Under the pieces are notes generated by a model. The model was not told where the DNA came from and did not search any database. It saw only the letters and a list, made by a program, of their open reading frames with translations. From Anthoceros angustus (lineage: Eukaryota > Streptophyta > Anthocerotopsida > Anthocerotales > Anthocerotaceae): DNA of 64,000 nucleotides. Position 1 is the stretch's first letter; each line of letters opens with the position of its first letter. This document shows, piece after piece, positions 21,660 through 32,956 of the stretch. Location: contig VJWM01000126.1 of the NCBI GenBank assembly GCA_010909165.1, positions 558,001 through 622,000 of the forward strand. Direction: 5' to 3'. Both the position numbers and the translations under genes were made by a program.

Positions 21660-22745
21660 GAATACAATCAACCGACACCCGCAATGGGTAGGTTGTGATC
21701 ATCTCCGGAGGACGGGCCCGATGTCCTGTGGTGTAAGACTCAAAAGAGTTTGTTGTAACAAATATGTGAAGTAGCTCCTGTCTAAGTACCATGAGGTATT
21801 GGAGGGCTTGGAAGAAGCCAAGCACATGGAGCACGCTGGAGTTGAGGAAGATTGTTTCTTCGTTGCAATGTTAGCTCCAGGTGGGGCCTCCTTGCGAGGT
21901 TCCCCATTCTTCTTCTTACGACAATCCTTTTCCATGTGATTTGGGATTCTGCACCAATTACATATAATCCCAGTCTTCTTGTTACCTCTTGCAGGTGTTG
22001 AAGAAGATGCCTCTCCATCATGGAAAGTATGTGCAGGATATGGGGGTCTGGAAAGTAGAACCTCGGCCTCGCCTCGTCCTCTTCCTCTACCCTTTGTGAA
22101 TACATCACTGCGCTTGTTGGCTGGAGTGATGATGACGTCGCTTGCCTCCTCCTGTAGCAATGCTCCAATAAGTTCGAAACACGATGTCGGCTCTTCATTT
22201 GGATCTTCATCTGCAGCTTTTCGACATTGCGAATCACGCATTTTGAGTTGTAATGAAAGCCCTATAAGAAGGTGGCAATGAAGATAAGAGAATGACGTAA
22301 GCCTCCATCTCCGAGATAGGTACGCCATTGAAGATTCCAAATGGGATCGTGCCAATCGAAATGCATTAACATGATGTTCGATGGTGTCGGACTCCTTCAT
22401 TGAGAGGTTGCGGAAGTTACGTGAAGGCGCAACAATACTCATTACATCTCGAGATGAATATAATTGAGCAAGGTGAGTCCACATATCCTTGGAGGTCTTT
22501 GCGTGCGACATGTCTCACCATATGTTGAGAAAGTCCACGACCAATAAATCTTGTGCCTTCTCGCCCAGGCGTCCCGGAAGGTTGAAGTTCACGTTCAAAT
22601 CGGGCGTGTGGCCTTGGAATTGATCCATCGACGATGCCCCAAAGGTCTCTTTGCCGCAAAGCTCCTCGCATTCTCAATGACCGATGTCATAATCCCTTCC
22701 ATTGAATCTATCTTTCTCTTTGCTCACCATAATGATAATGCAATG
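21660..22745 (-). pseudogene. Gag and protease start of the copia element
   Basis: The longest frame (22511-21699) encodes typical copia gag: SKDMWTHLAQLYSSRDVMSI, FRNLSMKESDTIEHHVNAFR, then an RGRGRG-rich stretch and the knuckle CNWCRIPNHMEKDC (C-x2-C-x4-H-x4-C; codons about 21960-21918). The protease start SWYLD is present near 21795, but the following catalytic G-A-T-S-H block is shifted out of frame. Upstream codons to about 22745 (GRLGEKAQDLLVVDFL in another frame) belong to the gag N terminus. Confidence 0.85.
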
Positions 22746-23577
22746 AAGTGTTAGCATTATCATTACCCAATGGGGAATTAGGAGCTTTGTTCTTCATTAT
22801 TGATCACTCCAGCCATTGTAGGTGATTTAGAGGACTAGGCCTCGCGATCGACCTCTCATCTTCTCTATTGCACGAAACTCTTCTCTTGCATCATAATCGA
22901 TTCGGATGATGATAGCATGCTCTCAAATCTCTGCGCATTATCAACCTTAGAGAGAATAGACAATTTTGTCCTTAATTCAGATAATTCTCCCTTAAGATCA
23001 AAGGATTGGATTCTAAGAGTTGCTAATTGACTATCAATTTCTTGAAATCTAAGAGTTTCTATGCTATTTTTGTCTTGCGACTAGAAGATACTAATACCAT
23101 TCAAATTTGGGATATGTTGGAGCTAATTCTAATGCCTTGACGTGAATTGGACTAAAACTTCTAGCAAATCACGTCTAGCTAGCTTGATAAACTTCCCTTG
23201 ATCCGGTTTAGAAATTAAAATAGATGCAATGAAGTTTGCTATACAAGAGGAGGTTTCTACTATCTCTCCCTCTATAGCTTGTTGTCTTCTATTGCTTCTA
23301 TGTGTTGGGCTCCTAATTTGTTCTTGTTGTCTTGCAGACTACTTCTCTTCTTAACTCTATGCCTTCTCCTTCTAAGGGAACACAAATCCATGGAGGAAGA
23401 ACAAAGAATTAGTGCATAAAAGCATTGTTAGAAGAGAAATGTTAGCATAAAAGAATGCATGCAAAGATAGCAATTCTAGGATAAACACAATCCATCTAGG
23501 CAAATGCTAGATTAGAAAGTGTCTCCTAGATAAGCTACTTAGATGCATGAGGATGCAAGCAAACAAAGAGCAAGTGT
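22746..23577 (-). other. Leader between gag and PBS of the copia element
   Basis: This is about 830 bases of AT-rich sequence without a convincing ORF, between the primer binding site and gag. Most of it (from 22810) is repeated at 23868-24638 as part of a 1.06-kb tandem duplication. Such long leaders are common in plant copia elements. Confidence 0.6.
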
Positions 23578-23588
23578 GCTCGATACCA
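23578..23588 (-). promoter_or_regulatory. Primer binding site (tRNA-iMet type)
   Basis: On the minus strand this reads TGGTATCGAGC, matching the plant copia primer site TGGTATCAGAGC except for one missing A. It lies directly next to the LTR end, as required for minus-strand priming by initiator tRNA-Met. A second copy is at 24639-24649. Confidence 0.8.
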
Positions 23589-23811
23589 TGATGAGAATCA
23601 TACACAAGCTCTAGCAATATGTGTTGCATTACATTCATAATAGAAAGTACATGCCTTTATGTAGGCAAGGTAGTTGTAACCAATAAGTGGTTGTAACAAC
23701 TAACCAATTAAATAACTACTAAAGAAACTACCTAGAGCCCTAAGGACTAAATTAATTATTAAGTCCTAGGTGCCCTAGTGAAGAGTGCCCTAATAGTAAG
23801 CTATTTTATCA
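23589..23811 (-). repeat. Copia LTR, inner duplicated copy
   Basis: This 223-bp LTR starts TGATGAG and ends TTATCA, giving TGAT...ATCA termini. It is followed by about 55 bases of unit sequence (23812-23867) and then a second leader-PBS-LTR copy. LTR, leader and host flank were therefore duplicated together. Confidence 0.85.
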
Positions 23812-23867
23812 TGATGTCCTTCTTCGAGGATTCAATCGAATCTTAGAGAGAAAGTGTATTCGACCAG

Positions 23868-24873
23868 CCATTGTAGGTGATTTAGAGGACTAGGCCTCGC
23901 GATCGACCTCTCATCTTCTCTATTGCACGAAACTCTTCTCTTGCATCATAATCGATTCGGATGATGATATCATGCTCTCGAATCTCTGCGCATTATCAAC
24001 CTTAGAGAGAATAGACAATTTTGTTCTTAATTCAGATAATTCTCCCTTAAGATCAAAGGATTGGATTCTAAGAGTTGCTAATTGATGATCAATTTCTTGA
24101 AATCTAAGAGTTTCTATGCTATTTTTGTCTTGCAGACTAGAAGATACTAATACCAGCTTTCAAGTTTGGGATATGTTGGAGAGCTAATTCTAATGCCTTG
24201 ACGTGAATTGGGCTAAAAACTTCTAGCAAATCACGTCTAGCTAGCTTGATAAACTTCCCTTGATCTGGTTTAGAGATAAAAATAGATGCAATAAAGTTTG
24301 CTATACAAGAGGAGGTTTCTTCTATCTCTCCTCTATAGCTTGTTGTCTTCTATTGCTTCTATGTGTTGGGCTCCTAATTTGTTCTTGTTGTCTTGCAGAC
24401 TACTTCTCTTCTTAACTCTATGCCTTCTCCTTCTAAGGGAACACAAATCCATGGAGGAAGAACAAAGAATTAGTGCATAAAAGCATTGTTAGAAGAGAAA
24501 TGTTAGCATAAAAGAATGCATGCAAAGATAGCAATTCTAGGATAAACACAATCCATCTAGGCAAATGCTAGATTAGAAAGTGTCTCCTAGATAAGCTACT
24601 TAGATGCATGAGGATGCAAGCAAACAAAGAGCAAGTGTGCTCGATACCATGATGAGAATCATACACAAGCTCTAGCAATATGTGTTGCATTACATTCATA
24701 ATAGAAAGTACATGCCTTTATGTAGGCAAGGTTGTTGTAACCAATAAGTAGTTGTAACAACTAACCAATTAAATAACTACTAGAAGAAACTACCTAGAGC
24801 CCTAAGGACTAAATTAATTATTAAGTCCTAGGTGCCCTAGTGAAGAGTGCCCTAATAGTAAGCTATTTTATCA
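23868..24873 (-). repeat. Second copy of copia leader, PBS and LTR
   Basis: This tandem copy of 22810-23811 has a period of about 1.06 kb. It contains the PBS at 24639-24649 and the outer LTR at 24650-24873. Unit sequence TGATGTCCTTCTTTCGAGG follows directly. Differences from the first copy are few and mostly single-base. Confidence 0.85.
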
Positions 24874-25497
24874 TGATGTCCTTCTTTCGAGGATTCAATC
24901 GAATCTTAGAGAGAAAGTGTATTCTGGACCAGAGCCGGCTTGGATCTGACATACCTATGATAAACATGTTTCACGAATATTCCATGGGCTTAGGCTTTGG
25001 TCGCGTCGATGAAAATCGAAGGACCTTAGAATTTCCATGTTGAAAGGAGGTTGTCGATATCGATGATGATGAGCGGTAGCGCGATTTTGCGACGGCCGAC
25101 GGCGCACAATCCGTGTCGTTGTAGTAAGGAGTTCGTTCCACGTGAATGGTCTCCGTGCTTAATGCACAGCTCTATGCCCTATCGCTTGAACGGACTTCAT
25201 CATGTTGGGTCCGGCTCCACAACCCTAAGGTGTGCCCTCCACATTTCGTCGGACGGCGACCCAGGACCTTCCCACAAACCCCACCCGGGTTTCTCCAGTA
25301 CCACCGGAACAGGTTTAGCGACGCGTTCCTCCATCATTCTACGTACTCTAGCGCCCCTCCTCAACTCTGTCCGGCCCCAACTCCACCTCAACACACACGC
25401 CGCAACGCGACCCTCCTCTCTTATCCATCACCAGCTGGTAGTCACAACACCAACACGCCGATGTATTCACACCAGGCCGCCTTTGCCCCTTCCGGCT

Positions 25498-25900
25498 GCT
25501 TCACGCTCATGAGAAGTAGCTTGCACCGCAACTCCACGCCTCCGCTCCAGAAATTTCCAAGGATGGCTTCCGCCCACAGTCACCCCAAGCGCCTCCTAAT
25601 CCCTCCTCCGACCGCTTCACGCTCGCAGAGAAGTGACTGACAACTCCACGCCTCCGCTCCAGCCTCCAAGGATGGCTTCCGCCCGGGTCACCCCCAAGCG
25701 CCTCTAATCCTCCGACCGCCCACGCTCGCAGAGAAGTGACTTGCACTGCAACTCCACGCCTCCGCTCCAGCAGCCTCCAAGGATGGCTTCCACCCGGCAG
25801 TCACCCCAAGCGCCCTAATCCCTCCGACCGCCCACGCTCGCAGAGAAGTGACTTCAGCACTGCAACTCCACGCCTCCGCTCCAGCAGCCTCCAAGGTTAG
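25498..25900. repeat. About 110-bp tandem array, four copies
   Basis: Copies start near 25498, 25613, 25719 and 25829. Each carries CACGCTC...GAGAAGT, CAACTCCACGCCTCCGCTCCAG and CTCCAAGGATGGCTTCC-type blocks (the last copy is truncated after CTCCAAGG). Spacing varies from 106 to 115 bases because of short indels. Confidence 0.85.
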
Positions 25901-26306
25901 TCTACGAGAATTCACCCGAGCACCTCCCGAGCTCAGTCCGTCCCGGTCTACACCCATCAAGCGTGTTGGCGGAGCTCGTCACGAGCTCTAAACACATCCC
26001 TCTACCACCAATTAATCACGCGGTGGCGGGAACTCACTCCGCGCCTCGAGCACGAAAGGCAAGAGCACACGGGCCTTGAAGATGGTACCGGGATAGTGCC
26101 GTCTTGGGCGCCAGCCTTCCTATATACTCCCATACCCTAACCCAACCCGCCTATGTATGTATCCTAACCTCGCTATGTATGTACCCTAACACAGGTCATG
26201 GTAACCGCCGGACGTAGCTCATCACTGCGCGGACTTCTTGCACCACCGCTTCCGCCAAACAAGAGATCCATGCCAGCGATGCCCACCAAACTAAACCACC
26301 GCCCGG

Positions 26307-26752
26307 ACGGACCACTCCGCCCGGACCTCGCCGGGCAGACCACTCCGCCCGGACCTCTCAAGCGGACCACTCCGGACCTCGCCGGGCAGACCACTCCGTC
26401 GGACCTCGCCCGGACGGACCACTCCGGACCTCGCCGGACCTCGCCGGACCTCGCCCGACGGACCACTCCGCCGGACCTCGCCGGGCAGACCACTCCGTCG
26501 GACCTCGCCGGGCAGACCACTCCGCCGGACCTCGCCGGGCAGACCACTCCGTCGGACCTCGCCGGACCTCGCCCGACGGACCACTCCGCCGGACCTCGCC
26601 GGACCACTCCGCCGGACCTCGCCCGACGGACCACTCCGTCGGACCTCGCCGGGCAGACCACTCCCAGACCTCGCCGGGCAGACCACTCCGTCGGACCTCG
26701 CCCGGACGGACCACTCCGTCGGACCTCGCCCGGACGGACCACTCCGACTCCA
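26307..26752. repeat. 27-bp GC-rich minisatellite, about 16 copies
   Basis: GACCACTCC occurs about 16 times at spacings near 27 bases, alternating with CCGGACCTCGCC. The monomer length is a multiple of three and contains no stop in most frames, so several long frames are open at once. The plus frame reads as a nine-residue repeat (DLAGQTTPP / DLAGQTTPS). The GC content is far above that of the flanking unit. Confidence 0.9.
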
Positions 26753-26886
26753 ACGGACCGAGGTCTAGGATTGCTTGTAAGTGCAATCGGCCAGCCTTAT
26801 TGGCTAACTCCTCCTATCCTCTTATGTGACCCAAAAAAGCAAAACAAGCCGCCAAGAGTACGGACATGGTTGGCACTCCACAAAGA

Positions 26887-27449
26887 TACTATCCCATAGA
26901 GATCATCAATGTTCTTTTGGGTGTGGTGCCCAAAATGGTACTTCTCTTGTCGCCGTGTTTTGGATGATTTTGTTGCCTTGTTGTTGCAACGCTTTGCCTT
27001 GCCTTGGTATCCGACATTCGAATTGTCTCGGTTTATGATTGCATGAATCGATTTGGAGTTCAAAAAGTGAGAGGAGTTACATAACCTTTTAATTAGGGAC
27101 TTTTCATTTTCATCACATTGGGCGGACAATTTATGCAGTATGTTTATTACGTTGTGTTTCATGATTTTGTTGTGATGTAATCTTGTATAGTGTTGACGCC
27201 GCTGCTTTTGTCACATGTATAAGGAAGATATCCTAACAATTTGAGGATATCCTAACAATTTGAGGACTTGCGATATGACCGCTTCGGGCAAGCAAAACAA
27301 AGCAAAGCAAGGGTTCTAGTTCCTAGTGAAATCCAAGATCTTCCAAGGAGTTGCTCAATGAAGAACTTACTCGGATGCGGGATGATTCATGGTGCTTCCG
27401 CCAATCGTCTCGAATATGACTCAAAAGTAGTATTTGCCATAATAGCCTA
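26887..27449 (+). pseudogene. Unit sequence with a first coiled-coil-gene exon
   Basis: This segment resumes unit sequence at ATACTATCCCATAG. It contains the paired 'gatatcctaacaatttga' element (27231 on), an exon copy with RYDRFGQAKQSKARVLVP, and the GTAAGT donor at about 27453. It is the monomer just before the 1027-bp duplication. Confidence 0.5.
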
Positions 27450-28477
27450 AGATGTAAGTGTATTCATGCATGAGGAAAATCTATTTGTTCTTTGAAAATG
27501 TTTTGATATTGTGAGTTATGTACAGCTGCTCAATGTCCCTTACAAGTGCAACGCATTGAGAATGTTAGCAATAATAAGTTTGTGGACCTGGGTTTTTCCT
27601 TTTAATTAGGGACTTTTCATTTTCATCACATTGGGCGGACAATTTATGCAGTATGTTTATTACGTTGTGATTTTGTTGTGATGTAATCTTGTATAGTGTT
27701 GACGTGTTTTTCGTTTTATAGATATGAAGATATCCTAACAATTTGAGGATATCCTAACAATTTGAGGACTTGCGATATGACCGCTTCGGGGCAAGCAAAA
27801 CAGTGCAAAGAAGGGTTCTAGTTCCTAGTGAACGAAGATCTTCCAAGGAGTTGCTCAATGAAGAACTTACTCGGATGCGGGATGATTCATGGTGCTTCCG
27901 CCAATCGTCACGAATATGACTCAAAAGTAGTATTTGCCGGTTAGCCTAAGATGTAAGTGTATTCATGCATGAGGAAAATCTATTTGTTCTTTGAAAATGT
28001 TTTGATATTGTGAGTTATGTGCGGTCAATGTCCCTTACAAGTGCAACGCATTGAGAATGTTAGCAATAATAAGTTTGTGGATGTTTTTCGAATCGTGTCT
28101 TCATTCGTAATGTGTTCTCGACTCCCATTTTAATTATCGTATTTTGTCAATTTTGTCGCTACCGGTCACAATTTATGCAGTATGTTTATTACGTTGTGTT
28201 TCATGATTTTGTTGTGATGTAATCTTGTATAGTGTTGACGCTTTCGTTTTTGTCAAGAGATATGAAGATATCCTAACAATTTGAGGATATCCTAACAATT
28301 TGAGGACTTGCGATATGACCGCTTCGGGCAAGCAAAACAAATGCAAAGAAGGGTTCTAGTTCCTAGTGAACGAAGATCTTCCAAGGAGTTGCTCAATGAA
28401 GAACTTACTCGGATGCGGGATGATCTGCTTCCGCCAATCGTCTCCGAATATGACTCAAAAGTAGTATTTGCCAGGAA
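27450..28477. repeat. 1027-bp higher-order repeat, copy 1
   Basis: This holds two exon-bearing monomers (paired TCCTAACAATTTGAGGATATCC blocks at 27733 and 28271) that form a higher-order unit repeated next door at exactly 1027 bases (27733 to 28760; 28271 to 29298). The two copies appear identical wherever I compared them. Confidence 0.85.
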
Positions 28478-29505
28478 GATGTAAGTGTATTCATGCATGA
28501 GGAAAATCTATTTGTTCTTTGAAAATGTTTTGATATTGTGAGTTATGTACAGCTGCTCAATGTCCCTTACAAGTGCAACGCATTGAGAATGTTAGCAATA
28601 ATAAGTTTGTGGACCTGGGTTTTTCCTTTTAATTAGGGACTTTTCATTTTCATCACATTGGGCGGACAATTTATGCAGTATGTTTATTACGTTGTGATTT
28701 TGTTGTGATGTAATCTTGTATAGTGTTGACGTGTTTTTCGTTTTATAGATATGAAGATATCCTAACAATTTGAGGATATCCTAACAATTTGAGGACTTGC
28801 GATATGACCGCTTCGGGGCAAGCAAAACAGTGCAAAGAAGGGTTCTAGTTCCTAGTGAACGAAGATCTTCCAAGGAGTTGCTCAATGAAGAACTTACTCG
28901 GATGCGGGATGATTCATGGTGCTTCCGCCAATCGTCACGAATATGACTCAAAAGTAGTATTTGCCGGTTAGCCTAAGATGTAAGTGTATTCATGCATGAG
29001 GAAAATCTATTTGTTCTTTGAAAATGTTTTGATATTGTGAGTTATGTGCGGTCAATGTCCCTTACAAGTGCAACGCATTGAGAATGTTAGCAATAATAAG
29101 TTTGTGGATGTTTTTCGAATCGTGTCTTCATTCGTAATGTGTTCTCGACTCCCATTTTAATTATCGTATTTTGTCAATTTTGTCGCTACCGGTCACAATT
29201 TATGCAGTATGTTTATTACGTTGTGTTTCATGATTTTGTTGTGATGTAATCTTGTATAGTGTTGACGCTTTCGTTTTTGTCAAGAGATATGAAGATATCC
29301 TAACAATTTGAGGATATCCTAACAATTTGAGGACTTGCGATATGACCGCTTCGGGCAAGCAAAACAAATGCAAAGAAGGGTTCTAGTTCCTAGTGAACGA
29401 AGATCTTCCAAGGAGTTGCTCAATGAAGAACTTACTCGGATGCGGGATGATCTGCTTCCGCCAATCGTCTCCGAATATGACTCAAAAGTAGTATTTGCCA
29501 GGAAG
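28478..29505. repeat. 1027-bp higher-order repeat, copy 2
   Basis: This is the second higher-order copy, with monomer markers at 28760 and 29298. An identical 68-codon minus frame occurs at 28292-28498 and 29319-29525, which shows how little the copies have diverged. After about 29578 the sequence leaves the repeat and continues into the downstream exons. Confidence 0.85.
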
Positions 29506-29571
29506 ATGTAAGTGTATTCATGCATGAGGAAAATCTATTTGTTCTTTGAAAATGTTTTGATATTGTGAGTT

Positions 29572-30900
29572 ATGTACAGTCATGTCAATGTCCCTTACAA
29601 GTGCAACGCATTGAGAATGTTAGCAATAATAAGTTTGTGGACCTGTTTTCCAATCGTGTCTTCATTCTGTAATGTGTTCTCGACTCCCATTTTAATTGTC
29701 GTCTTGGCCGCTGTTACCCCGATATCCATCATGAAAGTAGACCGCAGCTTCAACGCCGTGAGTGAACCAAATTTTCCTCCACGGACTTGGCGCCCGAAGA
29801 TCGTGTTATTAATGCAGAGTTGTTACGGTTACTATTGGTCCTTTTGGATGATCTCGCTTTTAACCCTATTTTGTGGCTCTTATTGATAGGTGAAGGACTT
29901 TGGAGCCATGGATGTTGATAAAGTGCTTGAAAGCAATGCTCGATCTGCAGATCAACAATAGCGAGACCATCCAGTGGTCTTTCATTCAAATTCAATATGT
30001 TGACAAGGTTAGGTGTTTTTCGATTGTTCTCCGTCCTTCCTATTCCATTTGAGTCATCCGACTTCCCCGTGGCTTGCCGGGTGATTTCAAACCCATCCGA
30101 AGATGCAACCCACCTACCACTGAGCAGCCTTACAGCCCACATTTCAACATTGATGAAGCTCGATCCTCTGCGTAGATGCAAGGCTCTCGGCCGACCGGAG
30201 GCTATTGTGCCAAGTGATTGCGACGAGACATCAAGTGCAGACGAATATGGCTATATCGCTTTATATCTAGATATCGTAGATGGGGATGAATGGAAATTCA
30301 AGCAAGTTTGAGCGTCTGTCGAGATCTCAGGAACGGGAGTTGGAGTTTGATGGAGAGAAATAGGAAAGGAGTTTCAGCTAGGCAAAAGATTTAGAGGTAT
30401 TGATTGAGCGGCAGAGGTACAAAGCTGTTGAACTGTGAGTGTCCAAGCAAAGAGAGAAAGGTCTGGAGATCCAGAGGCGAAAAAATGTGGGAAGGAGACA
30501 AGAACACTTCAAACATCAAGAAAAACTCAAACAAAGACCACGGAAAGAACAATAGGACATCACGAAGCGCGTGGGAAGGCAATAGAATCAAAAGATTGAT
30601 AATGGGGCTCGAGGGGTCTCCACTGCTACCCACGAAAAACCGTCGGGATCAGTAAGTGATCTTATCTTCCCTTTATTACTTTCAGCAGAGTGAAAACTAA
30701 TGTTTGTGTTTGATTATGTTGTTACCTTACAGGAAGATGAAGAATTTCTTCGAAGCCCTCAGCTTCATCAACTTCTGGTCAACTATGATAATGTTGGACA
30801 AGTTGTGCCAATCAAAACAAGTGGTCGTGAAAATTATATTTTCAATTTTTACAATTGTACAGTCAATTTTCCAAAATAAAGTAAGTATCTTTGCTTAAGT
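29572..30900 (+). pseudogene. Coiled-coil gene fragment, copy before unit I
   Basis: Exons lie in the same order as at 41578-42560: an exon after AG at 29889 (VKDFGAMDVDKVLESNA, 29890-30007, then donor GTTAGG); an exon with EAIVPSDCDET (about 30080-30360, broken by indels); a charged region (30361-30655); and an exon after ACAG at about 30731 with NYDNVGQ-type text ending near 30880. The frame is more damaged than in the unit II copy. The function is not recognised. Confidence 0.45.
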
Positions 30901-31374
30901 ATCTGTGCCTCTATTACCGAATACGTTCAGTATGTCCCCTAGTTATATGCTTAATTTACATTGTTTATGTAGGTTTCAGTATTCGAATTATGGGGATCAA
31001 TCTATTATGGTATTTACTCTATATTTTTTAATTTTTATTTCATACCATTCTAGATATATAGGTAACTTTGCAAAGAATAAATTTATTTGTTTGGGGTTTC
31101 TTGTAACTCTGGATCCGCATGAATATTACTTAATGGAATATGTTTTCTTGCGCCAAATTAGCGATTTTGGCTCGGATTTCAATGATCTTCTATTTAGATT
31201 TACCTAATATTCACCTGGTTACCCATTTTTCAACTCTGCTGTCCTGATTTCAACATTGATGGTGAAATATTTTCACCTATCAGTGCATATTTTCTATTCT
31301 ATTGTAATAAATTTGATCCTACTCAGCAAAATAATGATCTTCAATTTACCTCCTCCACCCTGGAAGAAAATCGA
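30901..31374. other. AT-rich intron-like or flanking sequence
   Basis: This is AT-rich DNA between the last coiled-coil-gene exon and the U2 3' flank, repeated at 42570-43044 and 59950-60440. No convincing ORF or RNA gene is seen. Confidence 0.5.
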
Positions 31375-31555
31375 GCGAGCGCGTCGAGGCCCCATACGAG
31401 GCAGCGACTTTACATACTGAAAGCAGAGTGTTTCCGCTCCACAAACGGTTACGCTTTCCCGCACCTCACGCTCCTTCCTGCAATATTAAATCCTCGAGAT
31501 CCCATCCAACTTTCAACATCCGATTTGAGTTTAATTTGGGGTTCCCCGAGGGGGT

Positions 31556-31752
31556 GGGGTGCGCCAGGCAATGGAAGTAGTGCAAGCCCAAAGCGACGCT
31601 CGAGAAGCCGTGGAAGCAAGCTACCACATAAAGCTCCTCGCCCCGAAAGAAATTAGATTCATATCATGTGGGTCGATGACCCACATATCGAATATTAAAC
31701 TGATAAGAACAGATACTACACTTGATCTTAGCCAAAAGGCCGAGAAAGTGTA
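31556..31752 (-). ncRNA. U2: U2 snRNA copy 1 (USE lost)
   Basis: On the minus strand this carries the invariant U2 5' half: TTTCTCGGCCTTTTGGCTAA, the branch-site-pairing GTGTAGTATCTGTTCTTATC, then TTTAATATT and GGGTCATCGACCCAC (stem IIb), ending GCCTGGCGCACCCC, about 197 nt. The 5' end is altered (GTACACTTT instead of ATACCTTT) and the stem IIa region has CGAATATT in place of the usual ATCTGATA context. A TATA-like CTATAT remains upstream, but sequence beyond it switches to the expansin segment and the USE is missing. This copy is probably not transcribed. Confidence 0.85.
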
Positions 31753-32159
31753 CCTTCCTTTCGCAAGTCAGGGTCTATATGGGCCAGAGGCGTTAGGGTG
31801 TGTTATACACGCCGTCCATGACTCCTGGCGGGCGGGCCTGTAAACGCCGCGCTCCTGTCCTGGCGAAACCGGCAGCGAAGGCGGATGGCGAAATTAAAAG
31901 CGAATGAAGCAAGTGTCTCGGAAGCAGGCGACTGTACCATCCATATATCATCGCAACATTTGATTGGAGAACCGTGCACGGCGCACGCAGGCAAGCTCGG
32001 TAGCAACCAAGATTTCTGGCAATCGCTCCTCGGAGTTCAGGAAGGCTGCTGTAAATCCATGGTATTTTGCCTCCTTCCTCAAGCCATCGTCTCCGGATCG
32101 TCTTCGTCGAAGTGTTTAACAGCTTCGTCCCCAGATAGATACAACTTTGAGCCTGCACA
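31753..32159. other. 5' flank of the expansin fragment
   Basis: This is about 400 bases between the U2 promoter breakpoint (about 31802) and the first recognisable expansin codons. It has one open plus frame (31885-32211) without an expansin N-terminal domain or a signal peptide. It is nearly identical at 43409-43819. Confidence 0.5.
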
Positions 32160-32956
32160 GAAATGGCCATGGTTCGGATTGCCATGCTCACGTGCTGCGG
32201 CTCACCCTTGACCCTGAGCGGAATTGTGCCGAGATGGGCTGGCCAGATGCGGGAATGCTGCCAGGTGAAGTGCACCAACGACGGATGCAACGACACGCCC
32301 ACCACTGTCGTGATGACGGATCAGTGCCCGGGTGGCGTGGAAGCCCCATTTCGATCTCAGCGGCTCTGCATTCGAAACCTCGCTGCCGCCGGCCGATCGT
32401 CTGACCTCGTCACGCTGGGCGGGTCCTGGCTGCTCCGGATACATCCCTGAGGCTGTAATGACAATGCAATGCTTCGAATAGACGATGGCATGGATGCGTT
32501 GCGCGCAGGGTGCCTTGCTCCTACGGTTCCCAGACTGTGGCATTCGACATGGACGCGAATTGCAATCCCAATTGGGTCGCCTTCGTGGTCGAGTTTCAAG
32601 CAGGCGATGGAGATCTCCACTCTGTCGAACTCAAGGTTAGGAAAAGCTATGCATGGTGTCTCGGTTTTGGACACTGTTGATTACTCTTGGATGGCATTGG
32701 CTTTCATGAGTTGAAACCAGCCACAAGATCTCACATGTGGTGAATGTTGGGGTGGCAGGATGCGTCTTCAGCTTGGCAGGCAGTGAGTCACAATTGGGGA
32801 GCCAACTGGCAATTCTTCGGGAGCCTTAACGGCCCCGTTTCTGTTCGGCTCAAATCCTCCAATACTGCCGACCAAGTGCTGGTTGCCAAGGATGCCATTC
32901 CAGCTGACTGGACACCTGGCCACACCTACCAATACCAAGACCAGTTTAGCTACTAG
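32160..32956 (+). pseudogene. Beta-expansin fragment, unit I
   Basis: Expansins loosen the cell wall in the apoplast. Three exons can be read: the first with CCQVKCTNDGC, TTVVMTDQCPGG and HFDLSGSAFGN (to about 32454, the HFD motif of the family); a short second exon from about 32509 (VPCSYGSQTVAFDMDAN, WVAFVVEFQAGDGDLHSVEL) with donor GTTAGG at 32636; and a last exon 32759-32956 (DASSAWQAVSHNWGANWQFF ... QYQDQFSY, stop). The second domain is a complete carbohydrate-binding expansin C terminus. The N-terminal signal peptide and first cysteines are not visible, and a one-base shift lies between PGG and HFD. It is thus a captured, 5'-truncated gene copy. The sequence is almost identical in unit II. 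Confidence 0.85.

Larger units (their letters stand above)
18690..24873 (-). mobile_element. Ty1/copia retrotransposon, 3'-truncated
   Basis: Minus-strand order is LTR (24873), PBS, gag, protease, integrase, RT, RNase H: integrase before RT defines Ty1/copia. At the left end the RNase H domain breaks off (HSRTKHIAVEYHYIREKLE) and fuses to unit sequence at about 18690, so the 3' LTR is gone. At the right end the 5' LTR abuts unit sequence TGATGTCC. Unit bases 17699-17890 are present on both sides (17699 and 24874), which suggests that the 3' part was lost by deletion between two copies of the unit. Confidence 0.9.
25076..26886. repeat. 1.8-kb GC-rich insertion with two tandem arrays
   Basis: Unit copies read GATGAGCG then CATACTATCCC without a break (17890-17903), whereas here GATGAGCG is followed by 1.8 kb of GC-rich sequence before ATACTATCCC resumes at about 26887. 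The insert holds a 105-115-bp tandem array (25498-25900) and a 27-bp minisatellite (26307-26752). I see no terminal inverted repeats or LTR-type ends. The left part (25146-25640) is open in two plus frames (text TPPGFLQYHRNR, LLNSVRPQLHLNTH), but no domain is recognisable. Its origin is unassigned. Confidence 0.6.

Noticed and set aside
26173-26899. Long overlapping reading frames on both strands (up to 233 codons)
   Set aside because: They are produced by the stop-free 27-bp minisatellite; several frames are open at once and none has a domain.
28292-28498. Identical 68-codon minus-strand frames (also 29319-29525) as a small conserved gene
   Set aside because: They are antisense to the coiled-coil-gene exon and identical only because of the recent 1027-bp duplication.
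27450-29505. Regularly spaced repeats as a CRISPR-type array
   Set aside because: The genome is a plant's; repeats are about 500 bases with exon content and no unique spacers of uniform size.
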